Positions 1-7,972 of a stretch of DNA of 64,000 nucleotides are shown piece by piece. The translations under genes and the position numbers were made by a program. The stretch spans positions 258,465,533 to 258,529,532 of the forward strand of contig NC_081410.1 of NCBI RefSeq assembly GCF_030272615.1. The letters are read 5' to 3'. The notes beneath the pieces were generated by a model that was not told where the DNA came from, did no database searches, and saw only the letters and a program-made list of their open reading frames with translations. Positions within the stretch are counted from its first letter, which is position 1, and each line of letters begins with the position of its first letter. The stretch is from Cryptomeria japonica (Eukaryota; Streptophyta; Pinopsida; Cupressales; Cupressaceae).

Positions 1-893
1 TGATGATTGCAGCTGACTGCATGAATTTGTGTGCATGGAATTGCCAGTACAGCACCCAGAGGTTGAGTATTAAAGAGTGTTATTAGTTTATGATAGAGGA
101 AGCATTCCTAGGATAGCTATGAATCTGATTTTGTAAAGACATAAAACGTTCTAAATTCAATAATAAAACGAAATACTCTTTATTCTTAAATAAACTCATA
201 ATTCCTTTAATAAGTTTATTTTCTTCCATAACCCATTCTTATCTCTAAATCATTATTCTATCTATATCATAATAGACACGAGATTTCTATAAAGAGATAA
301 AGATTCTTTATTCAATGAGAAAATGTAGTAGTATTTTAATCATATCTACATACAATACTTAGGCCTTTCTAATGCCTTAAGTTCAATAACAAGAAAATAT
401 AAAGTAAAGAATGAGATGCGTCCTTTGATCTGCAATCCAAGCTATCTTCAATGCAATCTTTAGAATGAAGACGAGGACAAGATTTAGGCGCTTTTTCCAC
501 CCAACCTTGGAGCTTACACTTCCCCAGAATTCTTGGTCAATCAAGAATACCCGACCCTGCACGAATTGCTTAGCAAAAAGAATTCGATAGACAAGAGGGA
601 ATCTGGTGCGTGCCTAGAATGATACATGCATTTTCTATTTTCTAATTCCATTAAGAAACAAGCAAGATCAATCAAGGATATGGTAAAGAGCATAAATAAA
701 TCCATCTATTTCAATGGTCAATTAGTTACTCGGTCGAGTATAATGTCATGCATAGCAATAAAATATAGTTTGGAAAAACAAACTATTCTCTCTATAATTC
801 CACATTCAGCACCCGTCCCGGAAGGTAACTTTCCCACAAACACAAACCTATCTAGCTTTTTCTATGTTCATATGAAACTAGAATAAATATATA

Positions 894-1086
894 GAAGACA
901 ATCTTTCATTTTCCAAATCTAGCTTCCTATTTCTCGCATGATAAAAATACAATGTTAAAGAAGACAATCTTTCGTTAAATAGAAATAGAAGGAAACAATC
1001 TTTCGTTTACAACCAATTTTATCTGACAAGAAAACAATCTTTCATGGGCAAACAAATATATATCCGAAAAGAGAACAATCTTTCAC
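894..1086 (+). repeat. Five spaced copies of a 16-mer (RRARACAATCTTTCRY)
   Basis: Near-identical 16-mers begin at 894, 960, 991, 1030 and 1071. All contain ACAATCTTTC preceded by purines. Spacing is irregular (31 to 66 bp), so this is a spaced motif cluster and not a simple tandem repeat. Similar spaced motifs occur in the leader of the LTR at 37952-38552, which suggests LTR-derived DNA, but the two motifs differ. Confidence 0.75.
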
Positions 1087-1550
1087 TTCTATCTTTTCAA
1101 GTAAATCAAAGACGAGAATTAAAATAAGGTGTAACACATGTATGTATATTTACATATAAACGAATAGAATATGAGTACACATTCTTCCTTCAAATAACAT
1201 ATTAAATTTGACACTAAAATGTGTTTTCAATGATTTGCGAATTGAACTATCTAAATTCAATAAATTTTCTACAACGAGTATTAAGTAAGACGACATTTCA
1301 TAATGCACATACCTATATGGCTTCTTCAAACGAAATTTCATATAATCAATTATGACTTCTAATGCATAAACTAATTCAAAGTTTAACTCATATATAATAA
1401 ACTATTGCTCGATTAAGAGCCTACCTCTGAAATTCGACACCAAAAACTGTGATGTTCAACACTAATTCTTCTTCTAAATCTAACCGCAAGACTTCTAGAT
1501 TTCCAATGCTTTTCTTTCTCTATGTTTTACAATTCCTTTTGCTGTGATCT

Positions 1551-1631
1551 TTTCATCTCCATTCTCTGTTCTATCATCTCTATTCTTTATTCTATCATCT
1601 CTATTCTCTATTCTTTCATCTATATTTTCTG
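1551..1631 (+). repeat. 21-bp pyrimidine-rich tandem repeat, about 3.8 copies
   Basis: Units start at 1551, 1572, 1593 and 1614, with consensus TATCATCTCTATTCTNTATTC and a few substitutions. The last unit is partial. It is a minisatellite-like array with no coding content. Confidence 0.8.
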
Positions 1632-2224
1632 CATATTTCTACCTCGTGTTTCTCCCTCGTGACCAAATCTATATTAATTCCTATTTTCGAGCCAATCTCT
1701 CATAGTGGTGGACTGATTTATTGGTATCTAAGTGACACCACACATTGTTTAACTGCAACATCACAGTCCTAAATGGTTTTGAACACTTATGTGTTCTCCA
1801 TGCAATGATATTCATTATCTACTACGTGACACCAAACTGCTCAAGCCGTTAAGTTCATTATTACTGGTGTTATTATGTGGGCTAGGCAATTGCTTAGTCG
1901 ATATTACTATCGACTCCCACTGCTATCAATGCAGTTTGTTAGCTTCCCATGCACCACCGTTGGTATGCGGATTAGTTTGCATGACATGCGATGATTATTC
2001 TAACGGTTTTTAGTCACGTTGATCAGTCCATATTCAACTTGAACTCTAAGTTTTGTTTGCGGCATGGTCAATTAATACTGATTTCACTTTGCAATAGTTT
2101 CTAAGTCTCTACGTTATGCTAAGTCGATTAGTATCGACCCCCTTATAAATGTACTTTGTCGACTGTGACTTGCAATGATAACCCGCCACCCTATTGGATA
2201 GGTTGCTTTCAAATAAGTCACTTT

Positions 2225-2520
2225 CATGCATATATTTATTTTTATTTATATATGTATATATAAATAATGATTTATCATAAAACAAAATAATTTAATTTCA
2301 ACAATATATTTACATATATAATAATTATGTACGTATATATATATATGTGTGTGTATAATCGAATTTTTATTCGAACTCATATATAATACGTATAATTATA
2401 TATATATAAATATAACTATAGCAATAAATCAATTCAAATTTTATTATCTTTTTTTTTTTCAAGACATCATATAATTCATATATGTATATATATGTTTATA
2501 TATATATCATTATCATAAAT
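2225..2520. repeat. TA-rich low-complexity tract
   Basis: Runs of TATATA, ATATAT and short TG steps dominate, with a T run near 2450. No gene or promoter can be assigned in such sequence. Confidence 0.7.
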
Positions 2521-3600
2521 CAAGAAGTGGAAATATAAGCGCGATATTTAATCCATTTCACAAGATGCACATACAAACATCAAAATACATGTAAAAATAT
2601 TTAAATCAATCTATCAATTAAAACTACTCATTCCAATTTAAACAAACACTCAAATAAAGTCATTTAAATTATCCATCTTTACAAGATGCAGATTATAAAT
2701 TCTAATGTGGTGTGTGAGATTCCCATCTATTCTAGCGAAGTCCAAGAGATAAAACAACTCTACCTGAACCCTGTTCTCGCCTTCATCCGCGTTCACCAGT
2801 TCCTGCATTCACTTGCACTCAATTGCTCATTAGCAATGAAGATCCCCAGTTTCACAAAAACATAATACTGATCATTCAATTGCATTTACATAAATAACGT
2901 AATGTAAATCTTTTCATTGCATTTGAATTCCTATTTCATTATCATCTATTTCACTAAGAATTCCATTTCCATTTCATAAATAAATAAAATAAGCATCATT
3001 TTCAAAATAAGTAATTATAGATAAATATGGTTCGTGACAGATTTCCAGATTTAACTGCCCATCTCCTCTATACATTGAGGAGGTGGGATTATTAGCAACA
3101 ACTGAATCGCAACTTAACCACCCGGCTGCCTATATCCTGCCGGAACTTCTATTTCTCGGGCTGCAACTATAGTTGCCGTTTAGTTGCCCGATTGGAGGTC
3201 ATAAGTGCGGCTATAATACATTTTTATTGACAAAGATGGGGTTCTGACGCTGAACCCAATAAGCCTCAGGAGCTGGCCTAATGAGTGATTGAATCAGTCC
3301 CTGTCAGCCACTTCAAAGGGGGATGTGTGATTGTTGCTGGTAATTTGAGGAGTGATGATCTTCCTTTCAGCCTCTGTGTATGGTGATATAAAAATTTGGA
3401 ATCTAGGAATATATATATAATTGGTGGAATTGCTTCATGGTGTAACAAATTTGCAGTGGATGATTGTATCAAAGTAGAGCAATGGAATCATGGAGAAGGT
3501 ATATTCCTCAAATTGATTTGGGATCTTGGAATCGCATTGGGTTCAATCCAAGATCAATTAGTATATGATTTCGCTTTGCTCGAGGACAAGCAATCTTTGG

Positions 3601-5755
3601 GGAGAGAGAACTGTAATGTCCCCATTTTTGGTCATTCAATTTCCAACATCTTGGTTAGCTCCACCTTTCTTGGAGAGTGCCAACATTTTTAGAACAAATT
3701 TTAGTTATTGGCATTACATGTTCAGGGGATAGATGAGGCTGCTGATGGTTATGCTTTCCAAGGGTGATTTTGCCATTTCAGATTCATTCCAAACTTCTTG
3801 GAGGAATATTTTATTTATGGTAAGTGTTAATTTTTATCAGGTTGGGTCTCTACTGGGCCTCCACGTATGTTGGCACATTCACAATTCACCTACATGCTAT
3901 TTTGTATTTTCTGCAACTTTAGCTGAATGTATAGAGAATAATTGAATAATTATGTTAAGCTGTCAAAAAAACAAAATTAAAAGACAACTTATTTTAATTA
4001 TTTAAGAAGGTGAATTATAAGTGACTGAAATGTTGGAAAAGTTTAGAAAAAATAAAGTCATATTATAAATCAAATGGGGATTATTAATTAAAAAGTGACT
4101 TCAAAATCTAATTTTTGGAAAGTTCCCAAGAAGATTATTAAAAGGGTTCAAGAGACTCATTTGAGGCATTCTGGATTAATCGTCTTTAGTGAAGCTCTTT
4201 GTGGGAGTTTGAGTTGTCATTTAATTTTTCAATTGTAGGACAAATAGCAAAGATCGTTTTTGGTAGTAAGAGATCTGCCCTAGCCAGCTTGCAAGTGGAG
4301 TCATTCAGATTTCACGCGTGTGTTGAAAAAATACAGGTCTGAGATTGATTGATGTGGAACAGAGATTCATAGAGATTTATATATATTTCCAGTTTCATTT
4401 ATATTCGTAAATGTGAGCAAACAAAAGAATCTTTGAAGTTATGCAAGCAAATAATGATTTAACAAATCTATGTGAGTGGCATTACCTTGTCATTGGGAAG
4501 ACTTCAACAACTCTATGTGAGTGGCATTACCTTGTTGTTGGAAAGACTTCATATTATAAGGAGGAATTTGGTCAGCAGCGGCCATTTGGGAAAATAGGCG
4601 ATGAAAAATTAGTGTTACAGAGAGACCTATTGCAGATACGAGATTTAAATCCTTGGCCACCAGCCTATCAAGTGGAAATCAATACCTTAAGGCCATCGCA
4701 ATAGAAAAGGGATTAAAAGAGGCATGGAACATATTGAGCTGGTTGCTGGTCAAAGGGAAAGGACAAAAAACATAGTTGCCAGTTTCCTTAATATGATATT
4801 CATCGAGGATAAGAGCTGTGAGCTTGCAGGTAAGTGAAGTAGGGGGAATCAAAGAACAAAGGGCAACTTATTTGAATTAGTCAACCAACCTTAAAGGCCA
4901 ATCTAAGGAGATGTGAGAAATGAAGTTGAATGGTAAAAAGTAAAAGAGAACGTCAAGGTAATAACTACCAGCCATATGAAGTTTCAAGTGCTTAGCAAAT
5001 AAAAATAAAATTGTGGAACCCTATATCTGGTGCTACATTACATACCTCTAGTCACCCCTGTTCCAAGAATAGTGACGTGAAGTTTGGAAGGTCTGTCTTT
5101 GGCCAACTTGGAACAAACTCCAGCCCATGATCTTTTGAAGAAGACATGGGAAGTATTCTAAAGGTCTCCAAAATTTTGAACGGCTAAGTTAAATTTGCAT
5201 ACATTGTAAACTAACCTTCCTACAATTGATCGCTTAGCACTTATCCTTGCAACACAACTGTCTCAGTGTTTTCTAAGAGAAGCATATAGTAGGTCAAAAC
5301 AAACAAGTCCAGCTGCTTAGCATCCTCGTTGGGGACGTGGGTCTATAGGAATAATAGCAACAGAGAAGGAGAATCAATTCCCTATCTTCTTATTGTTTGG
5401 CCTCATTGGAGGTTAGAGAAATTAATACTTGTATATTTGCATTTTCTAATCTCTATAACAGCAGATTGTTTCCTTATTCTCCATTGTTCCCAGCTCTTTA
5501 GTAAACTGCAAATTGTTTGGCAAAAATCATTTGTTTAATGATGAACATATGATTCATAAATTTAGTTGCAGCTCATGTGATTACTAGTTTTCAGAAATCC
5601 TACTTATTTTGATGTATGCAAGCTGTCTGACAAAATGCCTGTGTGTCACACATTGTGAAAATCACAAAAAAAATCGGTTTAAATATATGATTTTGAATTC
5701 AAGGTGGTTATTACATAGCGTGTAAAGAGGTAGAAGTTCAACAAAGGTTAATAGT
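3601..5755. other. Intergenic DNA, no gene recognised
   Basis: No protein family or RNA could be recognised on either strand. A 45-bp in-frame tandem duplication lies at 4461-4550. The string TGTAATGTCC at 3612 resembles the start of a gypsy LTR, but I found no matching end or target duplication, so it is not called as an element. Confidence 0.5.
4461..4550 (+). repeat. 45-bp tandem duplication within an 87-codon open frame
   Basis: Copy 1 is 4461-4505 and copy 2 is 4506-4550. They differ at only a few bases. The 15-codon unit keeps the frame of an unrecognised ORF (4441-4704), so the peptide LCEWHYLV occurs twice. There is no family match I can name, and the ORF may be fortuitous. Confidence 0.75.
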
Positions 5756-5760
5756 CTCCT
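5756..5760 (+). repeat. Target site duplication of the copia element, left copy (CTCCT)
   Basis: CTCCT directly precedes the TGTTG start of the 5' LTR and is repeated directly after the CAACA end of the 3' LTR (12583-12587). A perfect 5-bp duplication is what copia integrase leaves. Confidence 0.95.
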
Positions 5761-5790
5761 TGTTGATACATAATAGCTTCGGTAAGATAA

Positions 5791-5831
5791 ATGATTGAAT
5801 GGGAGATAAATGAAGTCTCCCATTCAATCAT
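5791..5831. repeat. Perfect 16-bp inverted repeat at the LTR 5' end
   Basis: The left arm is 5791-5806 and the right arm 5816-5831, with a 9-base loop. The arms are ATGATTGAATGGGAGA and its exact complement. The same structure is present in the 3' LTR at 11516-11556. It lies in U3 and so would be at the 3' end of the RNA, where a hairpin could affect 3' processing; that role is inference. Confidence 0.9.
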
Positions 5832-5985
5832 CTATCTCATCGATAGATAAATTCAGATCTCACTGATTATTCCTTTATCTGATATTTATGTTATAATTGC
5901 TCTCCTTGTTCTGTTACAGCATTTATCAATTATGTTACTCATGCAAACTGATGATTAAATTGAGTGCAAACTATTAATCTGATAA

Positions 5986-6252
5986 ACCGATAATGATCGG
6001 GTCTTATTCTAACCCTCCCGATTCATTATCGGGTTACCATTTTAATAGCCACCGAATTTACAATGATCGGGCTTAATGCATTCCACCGACTAACTAATGT
6101 TATCGGGGTAAACTAATTGATAACCGACTAACTTAAGTTATCGGGTTTAAACCGCTTTAATTGCCACCGATTACCATCGGCCTAGTTATATTGATAACCG
6201 AAATGACATCGGTTCATTTGCATATGTGATGGCACCGATTAAGTAATCGGTT
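5986..6252. repeat. Array of eight CCGA...TCGG quasi-palindromes in U3
   Basis: Units, each opening with CCGA and closing with TCGG, lie at 5986-6001, 6017-6033, 6051-6071, 6085-6107, 6122-6145, 6166-6180, 6196-6214 and 6234-6252. The middle bases vary, so the symmetry and the CCGA core are conserved rather than the whole unit. Two units contain ACCGAC, which fits the core of the plant DRE/CRT element. The array ends about 90 bp before the TATA box, an enhancer-like position. Confidence 0.85.
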
Positions 6253-6340
6253 ATGGAGGGACACAACCAAGGGGTATCTTGGTCGGTCATGTCAAAAGGA
6301 CATGATCAATCAAGGTACCACTTGATCGGTCCCCTCCATG

Positions 6341-6349
6341 ATATATATA
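6341..6349 (+). promoter_or_regulatory. TATA box of the copia LTR
   Basis: ATATATATA follows the palindrome array and is the only strong TATA-like string at this point. Transcription would start roughly 30 bp downstream, which puts the tRNA-like modules in the RNA leader. The 3' LTR copy is 12066-12074. Confidence 0.6.
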
Positions 6350-6517
6350 CACCGATAAAATGTTGTGGAGAGAACATAGAAAACATTAATGCTCTCTCTC
6401 CACCTGCAACAAAGAAAAGAAATCAGATTTATTATATTGTGAAATAACGTATACTTGAAAGGAAAATTACTTTGAATATAACTTGCACCTTGAATTGAAA
6501 ATTGAAATACATCAACA

Positions 6518-6530
6518 TGGTATCAGAGCC
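6518..6530 (+). other. Second primer-binding-site copy inside the 5' LTR
   Basis: TGGTATCAGAGCC follows ATCAACA exactly as the true site follows CTCAACA. It sits 339 bp upstream of the real site (6857). The plain reading is that an ancestral LTR ended at 6517 and that leader DNA was later captured into the LTR. The 3' LTR has the same copy at 12243-12255. Confidence 0.85.
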
Positions 6531-6633
6531 AAGTTCAGGCTAGGAGCCCCAAGCACACGAGAGGTGTGGCTTAAGGGGGGTGTTGGTGTTGGAAATAAGC
6601 CACACCCGGACCAACGATGGACTGGTCCAAGAG

Positions 6634-6705
6634 GGGCAGGTAGCTCAGTGGTAGAGAACTCCAGCAGCGTATGGAAGGTCCTAGGTTCAAGTCCTAGCTG
6701 GTCCA
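6634..6705 (+). other. tRNA-like module, 5' LTR copy 1
   Basis: This 72-nt segment has an A box (TAGCTCAGTGG) and a B box (GGTTCAAGTCC, one change from consensus). A 5-bp T-stem is present. The acceptor and D stems carry mismatches in this copy. It lies in module 6581-6715, which begins TGTTGG and ends CAACA. The anticodon arm has an 8-base loop without the U expected before the anticodon, so no amino acid can be assigned and it is not called as a working tRNA. Confidence 0.75.
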
Positions 6706-6774
6706 TGTCTCAACATGGTATTGTTGGTGTTGGAAATAAGCCACACCCGAACCGGCGATGGACTGGTCCAAGAG

Positions 6775-6846
6775 GGGCCAGTAGCTCAGTGGTAGATCAC
6801 TCCAGCAGCGTATGGAAGGTCCTAGGTTCGAGTCCTAGCTGGTCCA
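6775..6846 (+). other. tRNA-like module, 5' LTR copy 2
   Basis: It has a full 7-bp acceptor stem (GGGCCAG with CTGGTCC, one G-U pair), an A box, a perfect B box (GGTTCGAGTCC), a 5-bp T-stem and discriminator A. The D-stem has one mismatch (GATC for GAGC). It lies 141 bp after copy 1, with TGGTAT, a truncated primer site, between the modules. No T run follows, so a Pol III transcript would not stop here. Confidence 0.8.
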
Positions 6847-6856
6847 TGTCTCAACA

Positions 6857-6868
6857 TGGTATCAGAGC
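6857..6868 (+). other. Primer-binding site (initiator Met tRNA)
   Basis: TGGTATCAGAGC abuts the 5' LTR. It is the classical plant copia primer site, complementary to the 3' end of initiator tRNA-Met, from which minus-strand DNA synthesis starts. Confidence 0.95.
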
Positions 6869-6948
6869 TATAGTTAAATCGAACCTGAGGCTATTCAATT
6901 TTGTGGAAAATTCAAGACAAGCATATATCCAACATCACATTTCTCCAA

Positions 6949-7972
6949 ATGGCTAGCACTATCAGATTCGAAGATAGACTCGGAGGAGGCGATGATTTCT
7001 CAGCATGGAAGTTCAGAATTAAGATGATTCTAAGAGAAAATAAAGTTGAATAATTTGTAAAAGCTGAAACTACAGGAACCTGAGACTGAACCTGACAAAG
7101 CGACTTGGATAGAGGGAAATGAAAAAGCCATCAAAATCATAGTTGATGGGGTGAGGAATAATATTATGCCCATCATAAGGAAACATGAAATGGCCTACAA
7201 CATGTTCAAAGCACTTGAAGATGCATTCGAGATATCCAATGCAAGTAGAACCTTGGCTTTAAAGAGAGAAATAAATCATACAGCTATGATCAAAGGGGAG
7301 TCAGTCAATGCCTACTTCATGCGGATATCAGCCCTAAGGGATGAGCTAGTAGCCCTTGGATATGAGATCCAAAGCAAAGAATTAACACTCATTGCTCTAG
7401 ATGGGTTGCCTAGTATATGGGAAACGTTCGTCCAAGGCATCAGTGCAAGGGCTGAATATCCAAAGTTTGAAAGGCTAAGGGCAGACTGTCTCCAAGAAGA
7501 ATCAAGATTAAATAAGAAAGGGATCAAACAAAAGAATATAGATCTTCAAGTCCTAAATACAAACTCTAATAAGAAAAGCAAGCAGAAACAAGTTAGGAAG
7601 AGGAAAGGTCGTCAAGGCAAGAACACTTCCAAGAAGGATCTTTCACATATTCAATGTTACAGGTGTGACAAATTCGGACACTATGTTGCCAAATGTCCAA
7701 AAAGAACCAAACAAGAAGCCACATTTGCCAAAGCAGGAAAATCTAAAAGGGAAGACGACTCCGAGAAGTATGTACTCTACTTAGCACTTACAAACCAAGC
7801 ATCAAACAAGGTTAACTCCTGGGTGATCGACAGTGGCTCATCCAGACACATTATAGGGTTTAGAGAAGTGCTAGACTCCATGATAGAGGAGAATGATGAG
7901 GAAGTGACTATCGGAGATGACTCCACACATCCAGTTAGAGGAGTTGGAACCTTCACCATCAAACTAAAGTGA
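6949..7972 (+). pseudogene. gag: Copia gag and N-terminal protease, broken
   Basis: The ATG at 6949 opens a copia-type capsid protein that begins MASTIRFEDRLGG. The frame hits TAA after 34 codons, most simply a GAA to TAA change. It then shifts by one base near 7065-7080 and runs open from about 7085 to the TGA at 7970-7972. Signature features are the UBN2-type capsid core (about 7150-7500), a basic linker, one zinc knuckle CYRCDKFGHYVAKC of the CX2CX4HX4C form (about 7656-7697) and the protease active-site motif DSGSS (about 7828). Gag would package RNA; the protease cuts the polyprotein. Three separate lesions (stop, frameshift, TGA) make this copy non-functional. It continues in the same frame into the pol segment after the TGA. 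Confidence 0.93.

Larger units (their letters stand above)
1..3600. other. AT-rich intergenic DNA, no gene recognised
   Basis: I find no coding region with recognisable domains on either strand; open frames here are short and lack family signatures. The stretch holds two short repeat arrays (894-1086 and 1551-1631) and a TA-rich tract (about 2225-2520). The base composition and motif repeats resemble the noncoding LTRs elsewhere in the window, so a decayed LTR is possible, but I could not find paired ends. Confidence 0.5.
5761..6856 (+). repeat. Copia 5' LTR (1,096 bp)
   Basis: It starts TGTTGATACA and ends TCTCAACA, directly followed by a plant initiator-Met-tRNA primer site. From left to right it holds a 16-bp-stem hairpin (5791-5831), an array of CCGA/TCGG quasi-palindromes (5986-6252), a TATA box (6341-6349), an internal copy of the primer site (6518-6530) and two 135-bp tRNA-like modules (6581-6715, 6722-6856). 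U3 therefore ends near 6370, and the modules belong to the transcribed leader. Confidence 0.96.

Noticed and set aside
3612-5050. A gypsy LTR starting TGTAATGTCC at 3612
   Set aside because: No matching end with a duplicated AGAAC was found downstream.
6634-6846. Functional tRNA genes in the copia LTR
   Set aside because: The anticodon arm has an 8-base loop with no U before the anticodon position and a poorly paired stem, and no Pol III T-run terminator follows. They are called tRNA-like modules only.
6581-6856. A tRNA-derived SINE inserted in the LTR
   Set aside because: The modules lie between primer-site remnants, have no A-rich tail or own target duplication, and the tRNA-like part is at the 3' end of the module, not the 5' end as in SINEs. 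Serial LTR extension explains them better.
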